Source: Gillisia sp. UBA3175 (GTDB lineage: Bacteria; Bacteroidota; Bacteroidia; Flavobacteriales; Flavobacteriaceae). From it: 64,000 nucleotides of DNA. The stretch covers positions 1 to 64,000 of the forward strand of contig DEXV01000002.1 in NCBI GenBank assembly GCA_002364325.1. The letters run 5' to 3'. Shown here one piece after another: positions 17,885 to 26,532 of this stretch (position 1 is its first letter; each line of letters starts with the position of its first letter). The notes beneath the pieces were generated by a model. It searched no databases. It was not told the DNA's origin and was given only the letters and a program-made list of their open reading frames with translations. The position numbers were made by a program, and so were the translations under genes.

Positions 17885-18820
17885 TTACCATGTAAGCATA
17901 CTTTCTAATAGTGTTGAATTACCCATATCATCATCTGTTATGAGAATAACTTTGGTTTCTCCAGATGAAATCTCTTCTTCAATAGTTACCGATTCTACTT
18001 TTAAATTAGCTGCTGTATTTGGTATTTCACAATATTCGAAAAACTGGGAAATCTTATTATTTGAGATATCGATCATTCCAATAAAACTTCCTAAGATTTC
18101 GCCATCGTCATATGCATTATTGGTATTTTCTACAGAAGCGGTGAAAATGATCTTTGCTTCATCTTGTAAAGCTGTGGCACCCGAAAACCCTGCTTCTATT
18201 CCGTTAATTTTAGGCAAGTAAAACTGCCTGATCTCTGGTTCGGGAAAATCTCGCTCGCCTTTTATATAGGTTAATAGATCTTGATAATTGAATTTAATAA
18301 TAAGATTTTTTTTACGATTAAAAAGGAAAATTTGGTTGTTTCGAAAAGCTGTTGCTTCAATATTTAATTCAGAATCCTTAAGTAGTGGCAAATTTCTTAG
18401 ATTATTATAAAGCTTAGAAATATCATATCTCTCTATTATCATAGGATCTTTCAGTAAGATGCGAATAAAAATATTTCTTTCAGGCGACTTAGAACCGGAA
18501 CCAAAAACAACGATCTCATTTTTACCGATCATTTCTAATGCTTCAAAGTCTGGCTTTTTAGATTTAATAATCCGATCCTCTGAAAAATTAACCGAATCTA
18601 AAAGTGGTGTTTTAGAAATAGCTTTGAACTCTTTATTCAGTGTAAATAAAAACGGGGAATCATCGCCAATAATGTAGTACAGCTCCCCAGATCTAATGAT
18701 CCCTGAACCGCTGGGAATATTCTCTATTTTTTTATTATTCAGAACGTTAATTTTCATATCAGGATCATTGCAAGCTTGGGTAACGAGAGCTAGTAATATT
18801 AGTAAAATTATACGATTCAT
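17885..18820 (-). CDS. DUF6929-like exported protein
   Basis: 311 residues. The N-terminus MNRIILLILLALVTQACN is a signal peptide ending in cysteine; the lipobox (TQAC) is not ideal, so lipidation is uncertain. The mature region shows repeated strand-turn motifs of a beta-propeller-like protein: GSGIIRSGELYYIIGDD, then a GKNEIVVFGSGSKSPERN turn, and FSGATALQDEAKIIFTASVE. This pattern fits my memory of DUF6929, a Bacteroidota family. It may bind or read out an extracellular ligand, but no catalytic residues are evident. It is followed by the Nudix gene. Confidence 0.65.
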   Translation of the reverse strand: MNRIILLILLALVTQACNDPDMKINVLNNKKIENIPSGSGIIRSGELYYIIGDDSPFLFTLNKEFKAISKTPLLDSVNFSEDRIIKSKKPDFEALEMIGKNEIVVFGSGSKSPERNIFIRILLKDPMIIERYDISKLYNNLRNLPLLKDSELNIEATAFRNNQIFLFNRKKNLIIKFNYQDLLTYIKGERDFPEPEIRQFYLPKINGIEAGFSGATALQDEAKIIFTASVENTNNAYDDGEILGSFIGMIDISNNKISQFFEYCEIPNTAANLKVESVTIEEEISSGETKVILITDDDMGNSTLLESMLTW

Positions 18821-18910
18821 TTATATTATGTCTAATTGGCAATAAAATAGGAATAAGCTTCATGCGAGTTTGCAATATAAAATGAAAATTATTAGCTATT
18901 ACTCCACTCT

Positions 18911-18952
18911 CCAAAAAAAAAGCAGATCCCTATAAAGAACCTGCTTTTTGAA
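18911..18952 (-). terminator. Terminator of the CHRD gene
   Basis: On the minus strand AAAAAGCAG pairs with CTGCTTTTT around a 15-base loop, followed by a long T-run. It lies 27 bases beyond the CHRD stop codon. Confidence 0.75.
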
Positions 18953-18978
18953 AATTTACAGAATCGAAACAAATAAAT

Positions 18979-19506
18979 TTAATTATTTGGAGAGATCTGC
19001 CCGCGTATTTCCCCGCTTGGATTTTGTGAAGTATGCACATTTACATAAGCTCCTCCTGCCAACATGATATTATAAAGTTCCTCCAGGGTTTTTCCTTTAA
19101 TATCTGCATCGGTTATAGTTCCTTCGGTAAGTACTCCGCTAGTTCTACCTGTAATAAGACCCGAATACAAAGTAACCACTACAGGTCCGTTAGATCCCTG
19201 TGCACCTATGTGAATATGTGCTGCTGCAAGGTTTTCAATATTGGATACAATTAATTTGTAAGAAAGTGTACTGCGGTCCTTGCTCAACTTAAAGATAGTC
19301 TGTCCGGTAGCATCTGTATTCACTGGTTGCACTTCCTGGTCTCCAGAGAGATGCGCGTTGAAACTTTGAACATTTTTAAGATGCGCCTTTTCTCCATTTA
19401 CCTGGGATTGGAATTGTGCTTCCATAACTTCAGGTTCCATGGTCTCTTTTTCACATGAGGTGAAAACAAACAGCATCGCTGCCAGATAGGTAATGTAATT
19501 TTTCAT
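18979..19506 (-). CDS. CHRD domain lipoprotein
   Basis: 175 residues. A lipoprotein signal peptide ends in FTSC with the lipidated cysteine at residue 18. The CHRD domain (chordin-like fold) covers about residues 47-172: FNAHLSGDQEVQPVNTDATG opens it in parts, AAAHIHIGAQGSNGPVVV carries the conserved histidine pair, and YVNVHTSQNPSGEIRGQI closes it. CHRD proteins are secreted or surface-exposed and mostly of unknown function. The gene is monocistronic with its own terminator. Confidence 0.92.
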   Translation of the reverse strand: MKNYITYLAAMLFVFTSCEKETMEPEVMEAQFQSQVNGEKAHLKNVQSFNAHLSGDQEVQPVNTDATGQTIFKLSKDRSTLSYKLIVSNIENLAAAHIHIGAQGSNGPVVVTLYSGLITGRTSGVLTEGTITDADIKGKTLEELYNIMLAGGAYVNVHTSQNPSGEIRGQISPNN

Positions 19507-19825
19507 AATAAAAGTTTTTAAAAATTAATATTCACTAACTAAAAATACGATCTAAATGGTCTTTTTGGTTTTCAAACAATACTTAATATTATCATAAATT
19601 GGTGGTACCCAATGAATTATTGGTAATGTTTGGATCTTAAAGTCGCAAATCATCAACTTTTTACCCAGCTAGACACTTGGACTCCCAAGTTCCAAATCAA
19701 TCATGAATACTTCTGTTGAAAGGAAGATGAATATCAAAATTATTACATTCAAAAGTCTAAGTGATCATCCCCGAATCCATTTATAGCCTATAATAATCAT
19801 AAGTTAAATCCATCTAAAAGTGTAG
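19507..19825. other. Intergenic region without a recognised gene
   Basis: AT-rich region between divergent units (CHRD on minus, doxX on plus). The right end leads into a clear promoter for doxX. No repeat, RNA gene or coding remnant stands out. Confidence 0.5.
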
Positions 19826-19854
19826 TTGTAGCTGAAAGTTATCCTTTATATTTG
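19826..19854 (+). promoter_or_regulatory. Promoter of the doxX-ohrR unit
   Basis: TTG at 19826-19828 and TATATTTG at 19847-19854 are 18 bases apart, matching the Bacteroidota consensus. Predicted transcription starts near 19861, 35 bases before the doxX ATG. Confidence 0.7.
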
Positions 19855-19895
19855 CATCGTGCACGATCTAATTGTTTGCGATTATTCAGGTTTAA

Positions 19896-20321
19896 ATGGT
19901 AAAAGAAGATAAAACTAGCCTCACCCAAAATATATTTAGAGTACTCCTGGCAGTTTTTATGATCTATGCCGGATTAAGTCACCTAAGTTTTAATAGGATC
20001 GAATTCCAGACGCAGGTGCCAGATTGGGTACCTATGAGTAAAGATCTTGTGGTAGTTCTTTCTGGAATTGTGGAAATGATATTAGGATTTGCTTTATTAT
20101 TCTGGAAGAAAGAATGTGCTAAAATTGGTTGGGCATTGGCGATTTTCTTTGTTCTTATATTTCCTGGAAACCTGGCCCAGTATTTAGATGGAAAAGATTC
20201 CTTTGGCGCATTAGATTCAGATCGAGCCAGGCTTATCAGACTTTTCTTTCAACCGATATTTATAATTTGGGCATTGTGGTCCTCGGGTGCATGGAAAGCA
20301 TGGAGAAATTCAAAAAATTGA
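19896..20321 (+). CDS. DoxX family membrane protein
   Basis: 141 residues with four membrane helices. The helix VLLAVFMIYAGLSHLSF opens the protein, VVLSGIVEMILGFALLFW is the second, and LAIFFVLIFPGNLAQYL is the third, the last ending in a basic tail. This is the usual DoxX/YphA layout. Family members are often linked to redox and thiol stress, which fits its position: its TGA stop overlaps the ATG of an OhrR-type regulator, and a quinone oxidoreductase follows. The enzymatic role, if any, is not known. Confidence 0.88.
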   Translation: MVKEDKTSLTQNIFRVLLAVFMIYAGLSHLSFNRIEFQTQVPDWVPMSKDLVVVLSGIVEMILGFALLFWKKECAKIGWALAIFFVLIFPGNLAQYLDGKDSFGALDSDRARLIRLFFQPIFIIWALWSSGAWKAWRNSKN

Positions 20322-20809
20322 TGATCATGACGGAGAAGGAACAATTAAAACTAAGCAATCAGATTTGCTTTCCAATATATTCAGTTTCGCGGCTAATTAC
20401 AAAAGCCTACAAACCCTATTTGGAAAAAATGGGACTTACCTATCCGCAATATCTGGTCCTTCTGGTCTTATGGGAACATGGAACATTATCTATGAATCAA
20501 ATAGGAGACAGACTGCTTCTAAATACCAATACACTTTCACCTCTTATCAAAAGAATGGAGAAAATGAATTTACTTAGACGCGCAAGGTCGGAAAAGGATG
20601 AGCGAAATGTATTTGTAGAATTAACAGAAAAAGGGACCTCTTATAAGAACGATGCTGCTCCAGTTCCAGAAAAACTTCTGAAATCTTTACTTTCCGAAGA
20701 AGTGGAACTTACAGATGTGCTGCTCTTAAAGGATACCTTAGATAAATGGATAGCTATCCTTTCTGAAAAATCAGAAAATCAAGATAGATCTGCTAGCCAA
20801 TTGAAATAA
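20321..20809 (+). CDS. MarR family regulator, OhrR type
   Basis: 162 residues, a dimeric winged-helix repressor. The N-terminal segment LSNQICFPIYSVSR has the single conserved cysteine (Cys16) found in OhrR proteins that sense organic hydroperoxides, followed by LTYPQYLVLLVLWEHG and the recognition helix region LLLNTNTLSPLIKRMEKM and wing RRARSEKDERNVFVELT. I start at ATG 20321, which overlaps the doxX stop (TGATG); the ATG at 20327 is equally possible. It probably regulates doxX and the neighbouring oxidoreductases; no ohr gene is in the window. Confidence 0.9.
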   Translation: MIMTEKEQLKLSNQICFPIYSVSRLITKAYKPYLEKMGLTYPQYLVLLVLWEHGTLSMNQIGDRLLLNTNTLSPLIKRMEKMNLLRRARSEKDERNVFVELTEKGTSYKNDAAPVPEKLLKSLLSEEVELTDVLLLKDTLDKWIAILSEKSENQDRSASQLK

Positions 20810-20829
20810 GAATTTAAAACATTAATGAT

Positions 20830-21822
20830 ATGAAAGCTTTACAAATTAAAAAATATGGCGAGATCCAGAAAGGTCTTTCTTTTGAAGATGTAGCTAAACC
20901 AAAATTTGGCAACAATGATATCTTAATAGCGGTGAAAGCAGCCTCTATAAATCCTATAGACTATAAGTTGGTAGAAGGTCATTTAAAAGATATGGTTCCA
21001 TTAGACTTACCCTCCACTATTGGCTATGACGTAAGTGGTGTGGTGGTTGAAAAAGGTGCAAATGTGAACAATTTCGAAATCGATGATGAAGTGTATGCCA
21101 GAGTTCCACAGGAACAAATGGGTACCGTTGCAGAATTTGTAGCAGTAGACATTGAAAAAGTAGCTTTAAAACCTTCAAATATCTCTTTTGAAGAAGCAGC
21201 GGGATTGCCTCTAACAGGACTCACCGCAATACAGGCGCTGGAAAAAGTAGGTATAAAAGAAGGCGACAGAATTCTGATCCACGCAGGTTCTGGTGGGGTT
21301 GGAAGTTTTGCTATTCAGTATGCCAAATCTAAAGGCGCTATTGTTTATACAACTACAAGTACAAAAAATGTAGATTGGGTAAAAGCCTTAGGAGCAGACC
21401 GTGTGATCGACTATACCGAAGAAGATTATAAAGAAGTAGCGAATAACTTGGACATAGTTTTCGACACCTTGGGAGATGAATATACGTTTGATGCTTTTAA
21501 AATTATTAAAGAAGGTGGAAAAGTAACGTCTATCGTTGGGCCACCAGATGAAGAGACCGCAAAACTAATGGGAATGAATGATTATAATCTACCCGAAAAA
21601 TTATCAAAACTAATAAAGGAGACATCGGGTATGTATAAATTTACATGGATGAATCCTAATGGAAAACAATTGGATGAGATAAGAGCGATGGTGGAAGATG
21701 GAACTATAAAGCCAATTGTGGACCTGATTTATGATTTTAAAAATGGAATAGAGGCTTACGAATATCTGGCTGAAGGAAAAGCAAAAGGAAAAGTAATTAT
21801 TAGTATGGCAGATCTATTCTAA
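20830..21822 (+). CDS. NADP-dependent quinone-type oxidoreductase (MDR family)
   Basis: 330 residues of the medium-chain dehydrogenase/reductase superfamily. The N-terminal GroES-like domain contains AASINPIDYKLVEGH and TIGYDVSGVVVEKG; the nucleotide fold has HAGSGGVGSFAIQYAKSKG. The structural and catalytic zinc ligands of alcohol dehydrogenases are missing, as in quinone oxidoreductases. It would reduce quinones or enones with NADPH. It lies 20 bases after the ohrR-like gene and is probably in the same transcript, consistent with detoxifying oxidised compounds. Confidence 0.92.
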   Translation: MKALQIKKYGEIQKGLSFEDVAKPKFGNNDILIAVKAASINPIDYKLVEGHLKDMVPLDLPSTIGYDVSGVVVEKGANVNNFEIDDEVYARVPQEQMGTVAEFVAVDIEKVALKPSNISFEEAAGLPLTGLTAIQALEKVGIKEGDRILIHAGSGGVGSFAIQYAKSKGAIVYTTTSTKNVDWVKALGADRVIDYTEEDYKEVANNLDIVFDTLGDEYTFDAFKIIKEGGKVTSIVGPPDEETAKLMGMNDYNLPEKLSKLIKETSGMYKFTWMNPNGKQLDEIRAMVEDGTIKPIVDLIYDFKNGIEAYEYLAEGKAKGKVIISMADLF

Positions 21823-21843
21823 AAATCAAGTCAACAGATTTAT

Positions 21844-21865
21844 GTATATCAGTTTTTTGATATAC
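21844..21865. promoter_or_regulatory. Inverted repeat, possible operator
   Basis: GTATATCA at 21844-21851 is perfectly inverted as TGATATAC at 21858-21865 with a 6-base spacer. It lies just after the oxidoreductase stop and upstream of the next gene. It could be a site for the nearby MarR-type protein or a weak terminator; there is no long T-run after it. Confidence 0.4.
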
Positions 21866-21885
21866 TATTTTGAGTGAGTGTTATA

Positions 21886-21913
21886 AGATTCTGAAACGAA
21901 TTTAGTATGACGT
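21886..21913 (+). repeat. Diverged half-copy of the flavobacterial palindromic repeat
   Basis: The run AAGATTCTGAAACGAATTT followed by AGTATGACG resembles the half-repeat pattern 'gagatcctgaaac-agttcagcatgacg' that I recall from flavobacterial genomes. It is related to the element inside mnmE but only one arm is clear. Confidence 0.45.
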
Positions 21914-21980
21914 CCTTATGCAATTTATAAAACGAAGCGGATATACAAACAGATTTTATATAATAACTAAAAAAATGATC

Positions 21981-22610
21981 ATGAGTAAAAAAGAAAATGT
22001 ATTAGTTGCCGGCGCAAACGGTACTACGGGAAGAATCATTATTAATTTATTAAAAGAATCTGATAACTATAAGCCAATAGCTATGGTTAGAAAACAGGAA
22101 CAAAAAGATCATTTTGAAAAAGAAAATGTTTCTGCTGTTCTGGGCGATCTGGAAGAAGACCTAAGCCACGCTGTTAAAAATGTGGATAAGGTAATATTTG
22201 CTGCCGGGTCTGGAGGTAAAAATGTAATTGGTGTAGATCAGGAAGGAGCAAAAAAACTTACTGATGCCGCCAAAAAAGTTGGAGCCGGAAAGTTTGTGAT
22301 GTTGAGTTCTATGGGTGCAGATGATCCATCTGTAAGCGAGGATCTTAAAGATTATCTAAAAGCAAAACATAATGCTGATGAATATTTACAATCCAGCGGA
22401 ATGAATTATAGCATTGTTAGGCCTGGTTCTCTTACAAATGAAGGTAGTACTGGTAAAATCAAGTTAGAGAAAAAGCTGGATAAACAAGGCGAAATTTCAA
22501 GAGCCGATGTTGCCAGAACTTTAGTTGAAGTATTGGATGACGGAGTAAAGAAAAATCAAGTTTTTGAAATCCTTGCAGGCGAGACGCCAATAGAAAATGC
22601 TGTTCGTTAA
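21981..22610 (+). CDS. NAD(P)-binding atypical SDR family protein
   Basis: 209 residues with a Rossmann start VLVAGANGTTGRIII, where the GxxGxxG motif matches atypical SDR (NAD(P)H-binding, NmrA-like) proteins. Later landmarks are AAGSGGKNVIGVDQEGAK, VMLSSMGADDP and the SIVRPGSLTNE segment. The usual YxxxK pair is absent, as in this subgroup; many sense or use NAD(P)H in stress. I start at ATG 21981 because the homologous part begins with MSKKENVLVAG; ATG 21975 is also in frame. It follows the quinone oxidoreductase by 158 bases, with an inverted repeat between. Confidence 0.88.
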   Translation: MSKKENVLVAGANGTTGRIIINLLKESDNYKPIAMVRKQEQKDHFEKENVSAVLGDLEEDLSHAVKNVDKVIFAAGSGGKNVIGVDQEGAKKLTDAAKKVGAGKFVMLSSMGADDPSVSEDLKDYLKAKHNADEYLQSSGMNYSIVRPGSLTNEGSTGKIKLEKKLDKQGEISRADVARTLVEVLDDGVKKNQVFEILAGETPIENAVR

Positions 22611-22671
22611 TTAAAGGAAATAGGACCCTATCTAAAGAACTGCTTTATTGAATTGATAAAATTGAACTAAA

Positions 22672-23721
22672 ATGAAGAAACTAGTTTTTCTACTTGCTAT
22701 AATATCACTTGTTGGATGTAAATCTATTGCTACTCCCAAACAATCTGATAAAGAAATCACTGAAATTACAAGGTTTACAGGTCAGCAGGTAACAGGAATT
22801 AGTATTAGTGATGAAGGCAGGATGTTTGCCAATTTTCCAAGATGGAGAAAGGCTGTACAGAACTCAGTGGTAGAGATTACCAAAAATGGAGTTTCCATGC
22901 CCTATCCTAATAAATCATGGAATACGTGGGAAATTAATAAACCCTTGAAAGATTCTGTATTTGTAGGGGTACAATCTGTGATCGCGTTCGAAGATGAATT
23001 ATACGTTTTAGACACTCGAAATCCTTTATTTAAAGGTGTTTTGGACAATCCAAGGGTTTTTGTATTCGATCTAAAAACCAACGAATTAAAACGCACTTTT
23101 ATCTTTCAGGAAGAAAGTTTCCATCAAGATTCTTATATCAACGATCTACGAATAGATAAGAAAAAGCATAAAGCCTATTTTACAGATTCCGGTCATGCAG
23201 GAATTGTGGTGCTCGACTTGCTTAGTGGTAACACGAAAAGAGTTTTGAACGATCATCCTTCAACACTTGCAGAGACCGATCATTTAACGATAGATGGAAA
23301 AAAATGGGTAAATAAGGTAAATTCCGATGGTATCGCTTTGGATACCGAGAATGATCTACTTTATTATCATTCTTTAACGGGCTACAGTCTATATGCTATT
23401 CCAACAAATATCTTGATAAATGGAACTGAAAAAGAAATTAAGGATAGTGTGCAATTCATTTCAAAGACCACTGCGCCGGATGGGATGATACTGGACAAAA
23501 ATGGGAATCTATATTTCGCTGATCTTGAAAATAGCAGTATTATGAAATTTGACATTTCAACAAAGAATATGATTTTGTTTGCACAATCATACAAAATTAG
23601 ATGGGCAGATACTTTTAGTATCTATAATAATGATCTTTATTTCACCAATTCAAGGATTAATGAGATAAATGGCCCAATATCTGATATGAAATTTGATATA
23701 AATAAGATAAGTCTCGAATAG
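22672..23721 (+). CDS. Major royal jelly protein-like lipoprotein
   Basis: 349 residues. A lipoprotein signal peptide ends in LVGC (cysteine 16). The mature protein matches the MRJP/yellow-like beta-propeller family: GQQVTGISISDEGRMFANF, then PRWRKAVQNSVVEI, a DLRIDKKKHKAYFTDSGHAG blade, and APDGMILDKNGNLYFADLEN. Such bacterial proteins are often annotated as SMP-30/gluconolactonase-like or dopachrome tautomerase-related; the substrate is unknown. It lies 61 bases after the SDR gene on the same strand. Confidence 0.85.
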   Translation: MKKLVFLLAIISLVGCKSIATPKQSDKEITEITRFTGQQVTGISISDEGRMFANFPRWRKAVQNSVVEITKNGVSMPYPNKSWNTWEINKPLKDSVFVGVQSVIAFEDELYVLDTRNPLFKGVLDNPRVFVFDLKTNELKRTFIFQEESFHQDSYINDLRIDKKKHKAYFTDSGHAGIVVLDLLSGNTKRVLNDHPSTLAETDHLTIDGKKWVNKVNSDGIALDTENDLLYYHSLTGYSLYAIPTNILINGTEKEIKDSVQFISKTTAPDGMILDKNGNLYFADLENSSIMKFDISTKNMILFAQSYKIRWADTFSIYNNDLYFTNSRINEINGPISDMKFDINKISLE

Positions 23722-23898
23722 TTCTTAGTTTTTGGGCTACTTTTGTAGATCGCTATTTCATATAGCGCTAATGATGGATTAATATTTATTTATTGAATGT
23801 AAATATGTTCAAATAAATTTCATTTCCTCATTTTTTTATATTATGTTTAAATAATAACCCTTTAAGTTACACAATTAGTAACTATAGAAACAATAAAT

Positions 23899-24108
23899 AT
23901 GGGAAGACCTTCCACAAAACCAAAAGATTTAAGGGACGGATTTTATATAGAAGTCCGTAATAAAAACCAGCGAACTTCAATTAAAATTCGCAGAGATACC
24001 AAGGAACAACTTATCCTTGCGATAGAGGAATATCAAAAAAACAAAGAGGTTACCGTTCTAGGACAATCCAAAAAAGGAAAAATGATAAAAATCCCTGGAG
24101 TTGGGTAG
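23899..24108 (+). CDS. Small basic conserved protein
   Basis: 69 residues, highly basic. It opens MGRPSTKPKDLRDGFYIEV, then RTSIKIRRDTKEQLILAIEEY, and ends MIKIPGVG. The central IKIRRDTKEQLILAIEEYQK looks like a ribbon-helix-helix-like or AT-hook-associated DNA-binding segment (the start GRP is also AT-hook-like), but this is inference. The gene has its own intergenic regions on both sides and no partner. I recall similar short proteins in Flavobacteriaceae without assigned function. Confidence 0.7.
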   Translation: MGRPSTKPKDLRDGFYIEVRNKNQRTSIKIRRDTKEQLILAIEEYQKNKEVTVLGQSKKGKMIKIPGVG

Positions 24109-24305
24109 AATTTAATAGTGCTTTGTTAAAGGGTATCTCCTAGTCTTAATGGTATCCTTAAATGAGGCTTTCTCTTTTCCAAATAACTATTCTTCAAGTA
24201 AGCTGTGAACTGCTTTTTTTATTTATTTAAAATTTTGAAAATTATCTTTTAAGGTTTGATCAAGCCTTTGATCAAAAATGACCAATTGTAATTTCCTGTT
24301 CATCT

Positions 24306-25241
24306 ATGTCAAGTAGCAAACCAAAATTCAATGATCTTGGATTGGAAACCAAATCCCATGCAGATGGTTATAGAGCCTTGAATAAGGATGGTAGTTTTAA
24401 CGTTAGTAAGCAAAATAATTCTTTCTTCGAAGGCGTAAATATTTATCATTCTTTAGTTTCTATGAGATGGCTGCATTTTTTTGGCCTTATAATTCTTATT
24501 TACTTTTGCATCAACCTAATATTCGCAAGCCTATATATGGCCGTGGGAATGGAACATCTTACAGGAATTTCTGGATCAAATACCCTAGATAAATTTATAG
24601 AAGCCTTTTTCTTTAGTGCACAAACAATAACCACCCTTGGTTATGGACGAGTAGCACCCGTGGGAACACTTGCTAATATTATTGCGGCAACAGAGTCTAT
24701 GCTTGGCTTATTAACGTTTGCCTTAGCCACAGGACTCATGTACGGACGCTTTTCTAAACCTACCGCTACCATTAAATATAGCACGCATGCTGTAATGGCT
24801 CCCTATAAAGATATTAATGGTTTTATGTTTAGAGTGGTAAATCCTACAAATAATCAATTGGTAGAGGTTGAAGTAAATGTAACCTTATCTCTAAAAAATG
24901 AAAACGCACAAACTCGAAATTTCCATCTTTTAGAAGTAGAACGACCAAAAGTGATCTTCTTTCCACTCATGTGGACCGTAGTGCATCCTGTTAATAAAGA
25001 GAGTCCTATTTTTGGATTTTCGGAAACTGAGTTGATAGAAAAGGATGCAGAATTTATTGTGATGATCAAGGCCTTTGATGAATCTTTTTCACAAACGGTC
25101 TATTCCAGATCTTCCTATAAAGCACGTGAAATAAAATGGGGTGAGAAATTCGTATATCTTACGGAACAAAAAGCAAATGGCCTAACGGTGGACATAAGAC
25201 GCATAAATGAGACCGAACAAAAAGATTTGAACGTGTTTTAA
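24306..25241 (+). CDS. Inward-rectifier (Kir-type) potassium channel
   Basis: 311 residues of the KirBac family. Two membrane helices lie at about residues 57-80 and 123-146. The selectivity filter TTLGYGR is at residues 109-115, with the family-typical arginine after GYG. The cytoplasmic C-terminal half holds the immunoglobulin-like domain with MFRVVNPTNNQLVEVEV, then WTVVHPVNKESP. Such channels form tetramers that let potassium flow and are often lipid- or pH-gated. The gene stands alone and is followed by dedA. Confidence 0.93.
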   Translation: MSSSKPKFNDLGLETKSHADGYRALNKDGSFNVSKQNNSFFEGVNIYHSLVSMRWLHFFGLIILIYFCINLIFASLYMAVGMEHLTGISGSNTLDKFIEAFFFSAQTITTLGYGRVAPVGTLANIIAATESMLGLLTFALATGLMYGRFSKPTATIKYSTHAVMAPYKDINGFMFRVVNPTNNQLVEVEVNVTLSLKNENAQTRNFHLLEVERPKVIFFPLMWTVVHPVNKESPIFGFSETELIEKDAEFIVMIKAFDESFSQTVYSRSSYKAREIKWGEKFVYLTEQKANGLTVDIRRINETEQKDLNVF

Positions 25242-25330
25242 CCACCTCATAACTCCATCATTTAAAGATTAATTAAGAAACTCAATTTATAAAAACTTCA
25301 GCATATCTTTAAAGCCAAATCCTACAGCAC

Positions 25331-25993
25331 ATGCTTAATGACTTCTTCGATTTTTTACTGCATTTAGACACTCATTTATTTACCATGATCTTGGATTATG
25401 GGGTCTGGATCTATGCCATACTTTTCGCTATCATTTTTATTGAAACAGGCTTAGTAGTAATGCCATTTCTTCCAGGAGACTCTTTGCTTTTCGCTGCGGG
25501 AACCTTTTGTGCAGGAGTTCAAAACAGCTTGGGAGAAACCGCACAATTAGACCTTTGGGTGATACTTATAAGCCTAACAGCAGCTGCTATCTTAGGAGAT
25601 AGTTTAAATTATTATTTAGGTAAAACCATCGGTTTAAAAATGCTTAGTTGGAAGATCTTTGGAAAGCAATTAGTAAGCCAGAAACATATAGATAAAACTC
25701 AAGAGTTCTATGATAATCATGGAGCTAAAACTATAATACTTGCTAGATTTGTTCCAATTGTAAGGACCTTCGCACCTTTTGTAGCCGGCGTAGGAAATAT
25801 GCATTTTGGGAAATTTATTAAATACAATGTAATAGGCGGAATTACTTGGGTATTATTGTTAGTATTGGTAGGTTTTTTCTTCGGAAATCTAAGCTTTGTG
25901 AAAAATAACTTTGAATTAGTGATCATTGGAATCGTGATCTTATCTATACTCCCAGTGATCATAGAGTTTATTAGAAGTAAGTTCAAAAAATAA
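25331..25993 (+). CDS. DedA family membrane protein
   Basis: 220 residues with five or so membrane segments. The signature FIETGLVVMPFLPGDSLLF and the region ARFVPIVRTFAPFVAGVGNM (with the conserved arginine) are typical of the DedA/SNARE-associated family, which is implicated in lipid-carrier scrambling and membrane potential. Specificity cannot be predicted. It lies 89 bases after the potassium channel and is followed by a bidirectional terminator. Confidence 0.92.
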   Translation: MLNDFFDFLLHLDTHLFTMILDYGVWIYAILFAIIFIETGLVVMPFLPGDSLLFAAGTFCAGVQNSLGETAQLDLWVILISLTAAAILGDSLNYYLGKTIGLKMLSWKIFGKQLVSQKHIDKTQEFYDNHGAKTIILARFVPIVRTFAPFVAGVGNMHFGKFIKYNVIGGITWVLLLVLVGFFFGNLSFVKNNFELVIIGIVILSILPVIIEFIRSKFKK

Positions 25994-26051
25994 GAGTTAT
26001 CAATTATTTCAAGTCCTACCTGATTTAAAAGTTATAATATTCAGAAATATT

Positions 26052-26084
26052 AAAAGCGCAAACTTTTTAGAAATTTGCGCTTTT
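26052..26084. terminator. Bidirectional terminator between dedA and the CDGSH gene
   Basis: AAAAGCGCAAA pairs with TTTGCGCTTTT around a short AT-rich loop. It lies 59 bases after dedA and 22 bases beyond the CDGSH stop on the other strand. Confidence 0.85.
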
Positions 26085-26105
26085 AGTTGAAGTTTTCCAA
26101 GAGTC

Positions 26106-26336
26106 CTATTTTCTCTCTGGTTTTGGAGGAAGCGCAAAAGCTACAGCCTCGTGTTCAAAATGATTTCTGTGTGCACCATCACAAAATGGTTTATTCTGTG
26201 AAAGTCCGCATCTACATACAGAAACAACATCACGACCTTGAAGATCATATACATTTCCTTCTTTATCTACAATCTCGAAATCTCCAGATATTTTAAGGGA
26301 TCCGTTGCTGTTTACTACTAATGTTGTTTTTGACAT
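26106..26336 (-). CDS. CDGSH iron-sulfur domain protein
   Basis: 76 residues. The iron-binding motif CRCGLSQNKPFCDGAH gives ligands Cys41, Cys43, Cys52 and His56, the hallmark of a 2Fe-2S CDGSH (mitoNEET-type) domain. The preceding region KISGDFEIVDKEGNVYDLQG is typical of the bacterial members. It would be a cytoplasmic redox or cluster-handling protein. It is monocistronic. Confidence 0.94.
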   Translation of the reverse strand: MSKTTLVVNSNGSLKISGDFEIVDKEGNVYDLQGRDVVSVCRCGLSQNKPFCDGAHRNHFEHEAVAFALPPKPERK

Positions 26337-26483
26337 GGCTGTTATTTTAGGGTAAATTATTAAATGTATTTATTACAGATCTTTAAATATAGAGTTCGAC
26401 AACTTCAAAAGAAATAGATCCATAATTATAGTTCCAAAGAAAAGAAATTAGTTCACAACTCGCACTTAAAATTCTTCAAAATA

Positions 26484-26515
26484 AAAATGCAGCACATTTA
26501 TGGGTGCCGCATTTT
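26484..26515 (-). terminator. Terminator downstream of the truncated lipoprotein gene
   Basis: AAAATGC and GCAC pair with GTGC and GCATTTT with a single A-C mismatch, followed on the minus strand by a T-rich stretch. It lies 17 bases beyond the stop of the truncated gene. Confidence 0.75.
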
Positions 26516-26532
26516 ATTAACTAATTATTTAT

